From an uncultured Lachnospiraceae bacterium (GTDB taxonomy: Bacteria; Bacillota; Clostridia; Lachnospirales; Lachnospiraceae), in the NCBI GenBank assembly GCA_910585905.1, contig CAJUID010000030.1, positions 1-39,865 of the forward strand: a DNA stretch of 39,865 nucleotides, read 5' to 3'. Below the pieces are notes generated by a model. That model was not told where the DNA came from and did no database searches. It worked only from the letters and a program-made list of their open reading frames with translations. The translations under genes and the position numbers were made by a program. Every line of letters begins with the position of its first letter. Positions within the stretch are counted from its first letter, which is position 1. This document shows positions 1-8,169 of this stretch, in pieces.

Positions 1-255
1 CAAAGCAAAGACCTTCTATCAAAGCTAGTTGTCTGGCGATGAGGCTGCATTCCCGATTGTTCCATCTGGAGTTTTTTGAAGAATCATGCAATCACAGAGC
101 AAAATTGGAGAAACTGCTCTGCCTATGGATAACTGCAGAATATCCTCTTCAAAAAATGGGGAAAGTCAAAACCATCTACATTTCTATATACAAAGTGTAT
201 CTTCTGGGATGTATGAAAAATATCTGATACAACAGTTCTCAAATATGCGTTTAAA

Positions 256-2391
256 CTAAATCCGCTGTAGGCATCTATGAACAAATCCTGATTTAATAAA
301 TTTGTCTGCCTCCTCAATGCACAATTTATTATCAGCAATCCACTCATTCATCTCATCTAAATCCTCATTTCCAGACTTTGGCATCTGTGATACCACTTTC
401 TTAACCCCTGACCTAAGCATCCAATACATTTTATAATCCATAAGTTTCTTTCCAGATTCTACTAACTGATTATAAACGTTTTCTTTTGCCTTTTCATCAT
501 ATTGATTTTTCTCAATTAACTCAATTGCCCGCTCGCAAACAGGAATCTGATCTACCAAGCACTGTTTCACACCTAGCATCGGTTCTATCATCTTTTCACC
601 ATTTAAGTCTTTTACCGCCTGAATCATGGAAGTATATAAAGCCCTTGCACTTACATACGCATCTAATGTATCTTGTTCTTTACTTCCAGTAACCTGATTA
701 ATATCTTTCAAGTCTTCAACAGCAGCCTCCGTAATATAATAGTCCAACAATCCATAAACTGGCTGAGAGATAATTGCACGGTTTAGACTTTCTAACTTCT
801 TTACCTGTTTTGTTAAAGAAACAGAAGAGCCACACTGCTTAATTAAATCTATGGCCTGATCACATACAATAACTGCCTCCTCTGAATTTCTTTTGATATT
901 TTGCATTTCCCTTTCCAAATGAACTAATTTATCTCTTATTTTACCAAACTCTTCTTCATTAAATGTAGGTGGTTCCTGCTGCAAAAGATCCTTCATGGAA
1001 TACGTCTGGGTACAGTACGTATCAATCACCTCGGACAAAGTCATTATCTCTGACCCATGAATCAATGCACCGCCCTCTGTTGCGTCAATCACCTGAATAT
1101 CTGGACACTGCTGTATTGCACTCTCAAACCAGTTCTTATAAATAATCCAGTCATAACGGCTTCTGACCTTTCCGCCATGCCACCCATCCACCATCTCCTG
1201 GCCAACATCCTCACTTACAATACTTTTTATTTTACCTCCTGCATGGGTAACGTCTCCATGATATGCCAAATCCTGTCCCACGAAAACAATTTTCCTAAAT
1301 CCCAGCTTTTCACAAACAGAAAAGGCCGCAGTCGAAACGCTCCCCCCTAAATTAATCGTGAAAAATGGATGCCCCATCTCAGCATACAACTCATCAACGG
1401 AAGCCCCACCCATAATAAATATTTTTTTTGCTCTATGGCTTAAAAGAATATGTGTCCGGGACACTAAAACACAAAATAACGGTATATCTCTACATTCTTC
1501 ACTATTTAAATGCATAGGACTTTTTTTAGCATCGACTGTAATGATAGCATCAAAGGCAATTCCCTTATCTAGCAACGCTTTCACAGCAGTATCCACAGCA
1601 AAAATAAAAGCCTTTCCCTCTGCCCTTCTTAATTCCTCAATATTATTATCAAGGGAAGGACCCGCTGAAACAATAATTGCCGGAAAATCCACTGGTAATT
1701 TCCCAATAAAATCACCTAGTACATTTGCTTTCGACAAATATTGCAGATTAAACAGAAAATTTTGAATACTTGTATGCGCAAGATATGCTTCTGTATGCTT
1801 TTGTACATTAATCAAACTTCTGCATTCTGCAATTTGATTTGCAAATTCACGGTAACTGTCTAGAAAGAGGACTTTATATTCTGGATGGGCACAAACACAC
1901 ACAGATTCAATATTACGCCAGCTTAAGCGACTTTCCAGGATAAAATAAAAATCTGCTGTATTGATTCCTTCTACTGCGATATCAACACGGGAATCCATTA
2001 AAATGCTGCTAATATCCTCCTGCTCCAAAACCATTTGAAATATCTGGCTGGAAGGCTCATATATTATTAATGTATCACGATTGCCCATTTTTTTTATTAG
2101 GCTTTTTGCAAAGATTCCATTACCTAATCCAAATAATACAATAACATTTTCCAGATAATCAAAAGAATACTGCATGGCCCACCGCTCTGCTTCCTGTATT
2201 GGACGAAATGCACTGTTTAAGCGATGTACCTGTCCATCCCTTTCTAATAACAGAATAGAATTGCCATCTCTTGCCTGACTAAGTTCCAGCCTATCACCCT
2301 GACATTTTGTTGCATTTATATCAATTTTTTGTATTTTCTCTAAAAAATCCGGCTGATACTCCACTAATACCTTCTCATTTTCCTGTAACAT
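256..2391 (-). CDS. Maf-type flagellin glycosyltransferase-like protein (DUF115/MptE-like)
   Basis: 711 residues. Proteins of this family act in the cytoplasm and are thought to transfer nonulosonic-acid-type sugars to flagellin before export. Visible features are a GLGNG loop at residues 88-92, the family motif AGPSL at 243-247 opening the DUF115/MAF_flag10 core (about 235-390), VGQDLAY at 371-377, THAGG at 382-386, and a helical C-terminal third. The ATG at 2391 is preceded by GGGAGG at good spacing. It is the last gene of the late flagellar cluster, downstream of flagellin and a small unknown gene, so flagellin is the likely substrate. No sugar biosynthesis genes are in the window, so the sugar cannot be named. 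Family call is firm; the enzymatic role is by family. Confidence 0.85.
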   Translation of the reverse strand: MLQENEKVLVEYQPDFLEKIQKIDINATKCQGDRLELSQARDGNSILLLERDGQVHRLNSAFRPIQEAERWAMQYSFDYLENVIVLFGLGNGIFAKSLIKKMGNRDTLIIYEPSSQIFQMVLEQEDISSILMDSRVDIAVEGINTADFYFILESRLSWRNIESVCVCAHPEYKVLFLDSYREFANQIAECRSLINVQKHTEAYLAHTSIQNFLFNLQYLSKANVLGDFIGKLPVDFPAIIVSAGPSLDNNIEELRRAEGKAFIFAVDTAVKALLDKGIAFDAIITVDAKKSPMHLNSEECRDIPLFCVLVSRTHILLSHRAKKIFIMGGASVDELYAEMGHPFFTINLGGSVSTAAFSVCEKLGFRKIVFVGQDLAYHGDVTHAGGKIKSIVSEDVGQEMVDGWHGGKVRSRYDWIIYKNWFESAIQQCPDIQVIDATEGGALIHGSEIMTLSEVIDTYCTQTYSMKDLLQQEPPTFNEEEFGKIRDKLVHLEREMQNIKRNSEEAVIVCDQAIDLIKQCGSSVSLTKQVKKLESLNRAIISQPVYGLLDYYITEAAVEDLKDINQVTGSKEQDTLDAYVSARALYTSMIQAVKDLNGEKMIEPMLGVKQCLVDQIPVCERAIELIEKNQYDEKAKENVYNQLVESGKKLMDYKMYWMLRSGVKKVVSQMPKSGNEDLDEMNEWIADNKLCIEEADKFIKSGFVHRCLQRI

Positions 2392-2497
2392 CCTGTCCTC
2401 CCATCTGCTTTGCGAACTCTCTCTTCAAACCTCATAGACATGACTATGTCACCAAACTAGTAATATCCCACTACAAACACAATTAACTGTTAATAAA

Positions 2498-2812
2498 CTA
2501 ATCTAATTCTGTCGATAACTCTTCCAAATATTCTATAAAATCATATTCCAAAATATCTGCTAAAAGCACAGTATCCCCTACTTCCATCGCATTCATAGCC
2601 TCTGTCAGTGAACCGGCAATTCTGGCTTCATCTAGCGAAAATTCTTCATGATTACATTTATATTCATGTAAAACATTTACCACCTGCATAACACTAGCAA
2701 TGGTATCCTGCATTTTGGCATAACCCTCCTGAACCTTTTCCTGATAAAACAACTCTGTCGTTTCCCTGATTGACTGCACTGTATTCGTAATAATCTGTTT
2801 TTCCTGGCACAT
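2498..2812 (-). CDS. small acidic helical protein of unknown function in flagellin-maf interval
   Basis: 104 residues. I do not recognise the family. The sequence is acidic and predicted helical, with no signal peptide or membrane segment, and only two cysteines. The start at 2812 (ATG) is preferred because AGAGG sits just upstream; a TTG at 2830 would add six residues with a poorer ribosome site. It follows the flagellin terminator and precedes maf by about 106 nt, with no terminator visible between it and maf, so the two may be co-transcribed. The position suggests a role in flagellin modification or handling, perhaps as an accessory or chaperone-like protein, but this is inference from context only. 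Confidence 0.65.
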   Translation of the reverse strand: MCQEKQIITNTVQSIRETTELFYQEKVQEGYAKMQDTIASVMQVVNVLHEYKCNHEEFSLDEARIAGSLTEAMNAMEVGDTVLLADILEYDFIEYLEELSTELD

Positions 2813-2906
2813 ATTTTCCTCTTTCTGCAAACTACTCTTTGCTTCTATAATTACTATATTTTAACCAACTTACCTTTTCAGATACACACAACCTCTTTTT
2901 AAGCTG

Positions 2907-2938
2907 AAAAAAGGAGTTGACCGAAGCCAACCCCTCCT
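2907..2938 (-). terminator. Rho-independent terminator of flagellin gene
   Basis: On the minus strand, a stem of about 10 bp is closed by a C(TTCG)G tetraloop and followed by six T. It begins about 30 nt after the flagellin stop codon, so it should end the very abundant flagellin transcript before the small unknown gene. Confidence 0.85.
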
Positions 2939-2968
2939 TCATAGTAATGTACAAAATCGCTAAAATAA

Positions 2969-3799
2969 TTAACGAAGTAATGACAATACGCCCTGTGTAG
3001 CCTGATTTGCCTGTGCTAACATAGACTGACCTGCCTGCTGGATGATAGACTTAGCAGAGTAAGTTACCATCTCATCAGCCATATTTACATCACGGATAAG
3101 GCTCTCTGCTGACTGTAAGTTCTCAGCCATGTTATCAGCGTTGTCAATTGTGTGATCCAATCTGTTCTGGATAGCACCAAGCTTAGCTCTCTGCTCAGAT
3201 ACCATTGTAATAGCAGTACTTACAATAGAAATCAGTGGAGAGATTGTTGTAGATGTACCTGTACTAATCAATCCAGCAACCTCAGCTACTGTAACCTTCA
3301 GACCTTCTGAAGACATTTTGCTGATACTGATTGAGATAAACTGACCATTATTAGCACCAACCTGAAGGTTCTTACCAGAGAACTTACCAGAAAGAAGCTT
3401 CATTGTATTGTACTCTGTCTGAGTAGCAATACGATCGATCTCTGCTGTTAAAGCCTTCATCTCCAGTGCGATAGACTTACGGTCTGCTGACACGTTAGTA
3501 TCGTTAGAAGCCTGAACTGTTAATTCACGCATTCTCTGAAGAACTGAGTGAATCTCATTCAAAGCACCTTCAGCTGTCTGAATCAGAGACTGACCATTCT
3601 GTGCATTGTCAGAAGCCTGATTTAAACCGCGGATCTGAGAACGCATCTTCTCGCTGATAGAAAGTCCTGCTGCATCATCTGCTGCACGGTTTACTCTATA
3701 ACCAGAAGATAACTTCTCTGTGCTGTTTTTCAGTGCCTTGTTTGTGATGCCTAACTGTCTGTTTGTGTTAAGCGATGACATATTGTGCTGTACTATCAT
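2969..3799 (-). CDS. fliC: flagellin (filament subunit)
   Basis: 276 residues. Flagellin is the secreted subunit that polymerises into the filament. The N-terminal D0/D1 region carries the classic SSLNTNRQL, KLSSGYRVNRAADDAAGLSISEKMR-type block and a QRMRELTVQ segment (about residue 90) matching the TLR5-recognised helix. The C-terminal D1/D0 region includes RLDHTIDNADNMAENLQ-like sequence and ends in VLSLLR. The central domain is very short (about residues 140-205), so this is a minimal flagellin. The ATG at 3799 has AAGGAGGA at ideal spacing; an upstream in-frame extension to 3874 lies in the leader and is not needed. A sigma-D promoter, a leader of about 185 nt and a terminator flank it as a single-gene unit. 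It is the likely substrate of the Maf protein and client of FliS. Confidence 0.97.
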   Translation of the reverse strand: MIVQHNMSSLNTNRQLGITNKALKNSTEKLSSGYRVNRAADDAAGLSISEKMRSQIRGLNQASDNAQNGQSLIQTAEGALNEIHSVLQRMRELTVQASNDTNVSADRKSIALEMKALTAEIDRIATQTEYNTMKLLSGKFSGKNLQVGANNGQFISISISKMSSEGLKVTVAEVAGLISTGTSTTISPLISIVSTAITMVSEQRAKLGAIQNRLDHTIDNADNMAENLQSAESLIRDVNMADEMVTYSAKSIIQQAGQSMLAQANQATQGVLSLLR

Positions 3800-3984
3800 A
3801 ATGATTCCTCCTTGAAATTTCAGTAGCATCCATGCCACTGGTGATATTATTTTTAGTTTCCCTGACCCATCCACGTCCGTACACGAGAATGTTTCAGAAT
3901 TTATCGTTACTCTTGCCCCTAAAGGCTAAGAGAATGATAACCCTTTAAAGTTCCCTTTATATTTTAGGTCTCTCTTTGTTACAC
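3800..3984 (-). promoter_or_regulatory. flagellin 5' leader with hairpin and GGA motifs (putative CsrA target)
   Basis: This is the untranslated leader between the sigma-D promoter and the flagellin start. It contains a long interrupted hairpin at 3901-3940 (arms TTATC and CTCTTGCC with a one-base bulge). Several GGA trinucleotides are present on the transcript, including one in TGGATG contexts and two within the AAGGAGGA ribosome site. In Bacillus subtilis CsrA binds such sites in the hag leader and FliW antagonises it; both csrA and fliW are nearby. CsrA binding here is inference. Confidence 0.55.
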
Positions 3985-3989
3985 TCTAT

Positions 3990-4017
3990 ATATCGGTGTC
4001 CTTTTCCTATTCCTTAA
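3990..4017 (-). promoter_or_regulatory. sigma-D (sigma-28) promoter for flagellin
   Basis: On the minus strand TAAG (4013-4016), a 16-nt spacer and CCGATAT (3990-3996) closely match the Bacillus sigma-D consensus TAAA-N15-GCCGATAT. It lies about 185 nt upstream of the flagellin ATG. Confidence 0.8.
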
Positions 4018-4050
4018 CCCTTTTTTCAACTTTTTACTTTAAAAGTAAAG

Positions 4051-4215
4051 CCAAGCATTTGAGAATACAGTATGCTTGCATAGGGGTATTCTCAAACATT
4101 TGGCGCATCACCAATATGAACAAGTAGCCCGATAGGGCGGATTGCGAATGTAGGTGGCGATTTCGAGAGTGCGTAGCACGAAACAATCGACTTTTAAAGA
4201 TGGTGATGCCGCCTT
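4051..4215. repeat. structured intergenic palindromic element
   Basis: The gap between fliT and the flagellin promoter holds dense dyad symmetry. One hairpin at 4058-4096 has perfect 11-bp arms TTTGAGAATAC / GTATTCTCAAA with an inner TATGC-tt-GCATA stem. An outer pair GCATCACC (about 4105-4112) and GGTGATGC (about 4202-4209) encloses GCCC-gata-GGGC and GTGC-gta-GCAC hairpins. The look is of a non-coding mobile or extragenic palindromic repeat, or a structured RNA, rather than a gene. It may also end the fliT transcript. Copy number elsewhere cannot be seen from this window. Confidence 0.5.
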
Positions 4216-4249
4216 GATGCATCAATGCCGCTTTCAGCGGCATGTCAGT

Positions 4250-4738
4250 TTACTTTTTCTGATCCATAAAATAAGACTGCCATGCCTGATGCTGGTTCGC
4301 CATATTTTTTGAATAAGATACTGCAGTTTTATTGCTTGTTTTAAAGTCACGGATTTCCCTGCGTTTCTTTGAAATTGAAGTGGTAAACCTTTCTTTATTT
4401 TTATGTTCCAATGCCTGAATCTTAACACCACAATCCGTAATCTTACGGATATATTCCTGCATCTCCATAATCTGTGCCTTATACTGCTGCGAATTATCTT
4501 TTAATGTAGTACCTATTTTATCAAAAAGATTTTGAAATCCCTGATCCAATTCCTGAATCTTCCCAAGCAGCTCTTCTTTATCTGCCATCAGTTCATCAAA
4601 ATCGTCAAAATCTACTTCCTCCTCACAAAGAACTTGCTCCTGCTCTTTTGTAAGTTTCAATAGCTCCTGTAGCACATTGCATTTATCACGCAAAGAATCG
4701 TGCAGAATAGATACATAAACTGCTATATCCTTATCCAT
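4250..4738 (-). CDS. fliT: FliT/FlgN-like flagellar export chaperone
   Basis: 162 residues, almost wholly charged helix or coiled coil, without signal or membrane segments. There is an acidic stretch near residues 45-55 (EEEVDFDDFDE) and a basic C-terminal part. FliT-type proteins bind the cap protein FliD in the cytoplasm and deliver it to the flagellar export gate. The assignment rests on size, helical character and position directly after fliD-fliS in the operon, because FliT sequences are weakly conserved. Two adjacent ATG codons exist at 4741 and 4738; the second has better spacing from GAGGG. The last gene of the flaG-fliD-fliS-fliT unit. Confidence 0.65.
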   Translation of the reverse strand: MDKDIAVYVSILHDSLRDKCNVLQELLKLTKEQEQVLCEEEVDFDDFDELMADKEELLGKIQELDQGFQNLFDKIGTTLKDNSQQYKAQIMEMQEYIRKITDCGVKIQALEHKNKERFTTSISKKRREIRDFKTSNKTAVSYSKNMANQHQAWQSYFMDQKK

Positions 4739-4809
4739 CATACCCTCATTTCTATATGTATGGAAGCTGCCCTAATACAAACTACAGGGCAGCTTCCGTC
4801 AGCTTATCA

Positions 4810-5190
4810 TTATACTGCATTATTTAAACGCATAACCTCTTTCCAAGTTTCACGCATTGTCTTAATATGCTTCAAAGCATCATCAAGCACAGTCTGGTTT
4901 TTCTTCATATTTGCTTCCACCAACCTGCGGTAAATATAATCATAAACCGTATCAAACTCCTTTGCCACCGGATATTTCATATCCAAAGTAACGCGCAGTT
5001 CCACAATTATTTTTTCCGCCTTCATTATATTGGTATTAGCCTTCTCAAAATCCCCTGCAGCTATTGCCTCTTTTGCAATATTGCAGAATCTTACTGCCCC
5101 ATCATAAAGCATTAATGTCAGCTTAGCAGGGGATGCTGTCTTCACAGACCCCTGCTGATACATCTGCGCAGCATTACGTAACTGTGCCAT
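4810..5190 (-). CDS. fliS: flagellar chaperone FliS
   Basis: 126 residues, the normal FliS length. It is a cytoplasmic export chaperone that caps the C-terminal helix of flagellin and prevents premature polymerisation. Family hallmarks are visible: an N-terminal AAQMYQQGSVKTASPAKLTLMLYDGA-type segment, with YDGA at about residues 29-32, and a C-terminal helix ending TMRETWKEVM. The start ATG at 5190 is preceded by AGGAGG. It lies 33 nt after fliD and upstream of fliT in one operon. Confidence 0.95.
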   Translation of the reverse strand: MAQLRNAAQMYQQGSVKTASPAKLTLMLYDGAVRFCNIAKEAIAAGDFEKANTNIMKAEKIIVELRVTLDMKYPVAKEFDTVYDYIYRRLVEANMKKNQTVLDDALKHIKTMRETWKEVMRLNNAV

Positions 5191-5223
5191 CTCATATACC
5201 TCCTTGTATTATGCATGTATCTT

Positions 5224-7329
5224 TTAACCAAACATGTTAGAGAAATAATTCTGTTGTGAATTTAAGGACGCCATCGCCTTTTCCATTGCAGTAAACTGGG
5301 CATAGTACCGATTTTCTATCTCTAATAACTTCTTTTCCCATGTTGTTACTTGTTTCTTATAGTCAGATATCTGGGAATTCATTTCTTTATCATTATAGAA
5401 AGTCAAAGCACTGCTCATTGTAGTTGATGACATCTTCTCCTGCAGATCACTGTATAGATTAGTTGTCAAACCAGTAATAATCTCCATTACAAGATCAGGG
5501 TCATCATTTAACATCTGCTGCAGTTTATTTGTCTCATCCATATATTCAGCATCATCTTCATCACCTTTTATATGAAGCAGGCCACCTTCCCTATAATCAG
5601 TAGATGTACTAATTCCTATAGATGCAAGGGAATATGTCTTTCCATTTGACGCTGTATATGTGCCCGCCATATTTGTCCTAAAGCATGAAATCAGCGAACT
5701 CAGCGTATCATCCCGGCGAAGCAGGGAATCTTTAATCTTAGTCTCCCACAGCTCTACTTCTTTGTCAGTCATTGCCGTCTTCTGATCATCTGTCAGGACA
5801 TCATAACCCCTTGCAGAATTCGCATTATAGTACGTATTCATCTGCTTTAAAATAGAATTGTAATCAGATAAGAAATCCTTAACTGTATCATAAATCGCAG
5901 AATTATCCTTTGTTACAGAAATCGTAACTTCACTGCCCGCCGTTTCACCCAGAACATCCAAAGTCAGGCCGCTTACAGATATACTGGAGGTAGAGCTTGA
6001 TAATGTCGCGCCATTAAATGTAATAGAGGAATCACTCGCCTTCACTACTACCATACCTGTGCCATCCGCCTTCTCTGCAACGGCAGCACCAGTAACCTCT
6101 TCTAATCCAACACCTGCCAACTGATTATTCGCAGCTGTAATACCATTAGACATCTGTCCCTTAAAAGTAACTATGCTAGTAGACAGCGCCATCGAACGAG
6201 TAGCAGCATCCTTCTGCAAAAACGCACCTGCATTTGGATCATTAATACCATTTGTCACACCATCCAAAATATCTGCCTTCATGGTAGCTGTTTTCATATC
6301 AGCATCTACTTTATCTGTTACCAGTTTAGTAAGTTCTTTCTGCTGATCAGATGCAGACAATTTATCCCAATCCGCCTGTGTCTTTCCCGTTTTCGCAATC
6401 CAAGCCTGCTCGCCCGCTGCAGTCACACCATTCTTTTTACCGTTAGCATCAAAAGTAAAATACTGATTATTATAATAGTCTGTCTGTTTCTGGTTATAAT
6501 ATGCAGTTACAGCACTCTTCTGACTTTTTTCCAGATATTTCTTCAACGATCCTTCTGCTTTTGTAGTATCAATCGTGCCATCCTGCAACTGATCAAAAAT
6601 CTTAGAAACAGCTGCCTTATCTGTAGCAGAGAGATAACTGTAACCAACCGCCTCTTTCAACGAATTTATAGAATTTAACTGATTTGCATCCAACGTACCT
6701 GCTGTAATGGTAAATCCTTGATCTGCCCCACTGGTAGCTGAATTGATAAAGAAACGCTGCTGCTTTTCATCAAAAGACGCTGTCAAACCTGCGTTGGAAG
6801 CTGCTTTTACAAAATCATTTACCGTAGTATTTTCATCAATTAAAAGAGTAGACAGACCAGATTTCCCCTTAATTGAAATCTGTGTACCAGCTGTAAATGT
6901 TGTATTTCCGCTGCTGTCTAATAAATCCACTAATTTTGTTTTTGATGTCACATCAACTTTATTTCCATCTTTATCCTTTGCACCATTCAGCTTACTACTG
7001 GTTACATACTGTGCAGAAGCCAAAGAATTTACTTTTATCTTATAAGTTCCCTCTGCAGCTGCTGAAGTTGCTGTTGCCGTCACTTTACTTGAATCTGAAC
7101 TATTTGCTGACTTTGTCTTAAATGATCCCTGAGATTTAATCTTTCCAAGGGAAGATGTATAGAAATTATATAATTTTGTATTAAGCCCTGCCCAGATTTC
7201 TTTTTTCCACTCTAATTTCGTCTGTTTTGACTTAATCTTAGTCTGTTTTGTCCTCTTCGCAGACATCAGAGCCTGCACAATAGCATCAGTATCCAGACCA
7301 GAATTTAATCCTGTCATTCTAATTGCCAT
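5224..7329 (-). CDS. fliD: flagellar filament cap protein FliD (hook-associated protein 2)
   Basis: 701 residues, longer than typical FliD (450-550). FliD caps the filament tip and guides flagellin folding. The N-terminal FliD_N domain has the signature MTGLNSGLDTDAIV and extends to about residue 110. The C-terminal FliD_C region runs from about 480 to the end, with a terminal coiled coil (KQVTTWEKKLLEIENRYY) and a short QNYFSNMFG tail. The extra length is a Lys-, Tyr- and Asp-rich insertion at about residues 225-360, probably a surface-exposed variable domain. AGGAGG precedes the ATG. It lies between flaG (11 nt) and fliS (33 nt). Confidence 0.95.
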   Translation of the reverse strand: MAIRMTGLNSGLDTDAIVQALMSAKRTKQTKIKSKQTKLEWKKEIWAGLNTKLYNFYTSSLGKIKSQGSFKTKSANSSDSSKVTATATSAAAEGTYKIKVNSLASAQYVTSSKLNGAKDKDGNKVDVTSKTKLVDLLDSSGNTTFTAGTQISIKGKSGLSTLLIDENTTVNDFVKAASNAGLTASFDEKQQRFFINSATSGADQGFTITAGTLDANQLNSINSLKEAVGYSYLSATDKAAVSKIFDQLQDGTIDTTKAEGSLKKYLEKSQKSAVTAYYNQKQTDYYNNQYFTFDANGKKNGVTAAGEQAWIAKTGKTQADWDKLSASDQQKELTKLVTDKVDADMKTATMKADILDGVTNGINDPNAGAFLQKDAATRSMALSTSIVTFKGQMSNGITAANNQLAGVGLEEVTGAAVAEKADGTGMVVVKASDSSITFNGATLSSSTSSISVSGLTLDVLGETAGSEVTISVTKDNSAIYDTVKDFLSDYNSILKQMNTYYNANSARGYDVLTDDQKTAMTDKEVELWETKIKDSLLRRDDTLSSLISCFRTNMAGTYTASNGKTYSLASIGISTSTDYREGGLLHIKGDEDDAEYMDETNKLQQMLNDDPDLVMEIITGLTTNLYSDLQEKMSSTTMSSALTFYNDKEMNSQISDYKKQVTTWEKKLLEIENRYYAQFTAMEKAMASLNSQQNYFSNMFG

Positions 7330-7340
7330 AATGATTCCTC

Positions 7341-7721
7341 CTATCCCTTTTCATCTATAATGATACCTGCAATTTCCCAAACCTTTTTTAAAACCTCTAA
7401 AGATTTCTCCGGCGGTACTTCACGGATCAGCTCTTCAGTCTCATCATCAAACACCTTGATTGTAATCCGCTTGGTATCCTCGTCATATGCGTAAGCACAA
7501 TGAGTCTTTGGTAAACGTGCATTCATACCTGATATTGCTGAATCAATCGTGCTTTTTGCCGGTTCCTTGTCTTCTCCGATCCTAAAAAGGTTCTTTTCAC
7601 CCTCTTTGTCAGAGCTTTTTTCTGACTTCACTGCTTCCTTTGGAGCGGAAACCTTCGCTCCCTCTGCCGCTTTCGCATCAAAGTCAATTGTAACTCCTTT
7701 TACATATGAATCCATTGCCAT
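7341..7721 (-). CDS. flaG: flagellar protein FlaG
   Basis: 126 residues. FlaG family proteins affect filament length; their exact biochemical role is unclear. The C-terminal FlaG domain is clear: ITIKVFDDETEELIREVPPEKSLEVL, ending in an I-I-D-E tail. The N-terminal half is Lys/Glu-rich and low in complexity. The ATG at 7721 is chosen because GGAGG lies seven bases upstream; an in-frame extension to 7757 has no ribosome site. It is the first gene of flaG-fliD-fliS-fliT, served by a sigma-D promoter about 120 nt upstream. Confidence 0.9.
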   Translation of the reverse strand: MAMDSYVKGVTIDFDAKAAEGAKVSAPKEAVKSEKSSDKEGEKNLFRIGEDKEPAKSTIDSAISGMNARLPKTHCAYAYDEDTKRITIKVFDDETEELIREVPPEKSLEVLKKVWEIAGIIIDEKG

Positions 7722-7840
7722 ACCTTCACCTCCATGTGCCACTTTCCCGTCATACATACTGGGACGATGTGTTTCTTATGCATCTAATATATACTCTATC
7801 CTTAGAATTTTGATGCCTAATACCATATAATCTATAATTT

Positions 7841-7867
7841 ATATCGACAAATCTAAAAAATACTTTA
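7841..7867 (-). promoter_or_regulatory. sigma-D (sigma-28) promoter for flaG-fliD-fliS-fliT
   Basis: Minus strand TAAA (7864-7867), a 15-nt spacer and GTCGATAT (7841-7848), one mismatch from the sigma-D consensus. It lies in the 200-nt gap between csrA and flaG, so the cap and chaperone operon can be expressed with flagellin. Confidence 0.82.
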
Positions 7868-7922
7868 GAAACTGTAAGAAAATAACTTTGATAGATTGCG
7901 CCAGAAACTAACCTGCGATTCG

Positions 7923-8150
7923 TTACTCCTTCTGCTGGAACAGCTCCCGTATCTTTGAGACATCAACTTCCTGGCCTGCACTCACATTTTCCTCCTGAAT
8001 CTGTGCAAAAATCTCTTTACGGTAAATCGGCACAGATTTTGGTGCATTAATGCCTATCTTAATCTGATCTCCTTTTATTTCTAGTAATGTCACCTCAACA
8101 TCATTGCCAATCATAATAGACTGGTTGACTTTTCTGGCTAATGCTAACAT
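7923..8150 (-). CDS. csrA: carbon storage regulator CsrA
   Basis: 75 residues, typical for Firmicutes. CsrA is a small dimeric RNA-binding protein that blocks translation by covering GGA motifs at ribosome sites; in Bacillus its main target is flagellin mRNA. The start MLALARKVNQSIMIG and the core VEVTLLEIKGDQIKIGI, followed by a basic and Glu-rich helix (YRKEIFAQIQEEN), are diagnostic. Conserved Arg6 is present. It follows fliW by 19 nt, the classic partner-switch pair. Ribosome site GGAGGTAACGT precedes the ATG. Confidence 0.97.
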   Translation of the reverse strand: MLALARKVNQSIMIGNDVEVTLLEIKGDQIKIGINAPKSVPIYRKEIFAQIQEENVSAGQEVDVSKIRELFQQKE

Positions 8151-8169
8151 ACGTTACCTCCAATCCCTT

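Noticed and set aside
1..255. Short reading frames at the left edge on both strands, including a 62-codon plus-strand frame
   Set aside because: No ribosome site, no recognisable product, and the minus-strand frames are interrupted; the stretch is best read as sequence downstream of maf.
1358..1765. 135-codon plus-strand frame inside maf
   Set aside because: Antisense shadow of a well-supported gene, with no ribosome site.
2969..3874. Longer flagellin start at 3874
   Set aside because: The added 25 residues are encoded by the leader; the ATG at 3799 has a near-perfect ribosome site and gives the canonical flagellin N-terminus.
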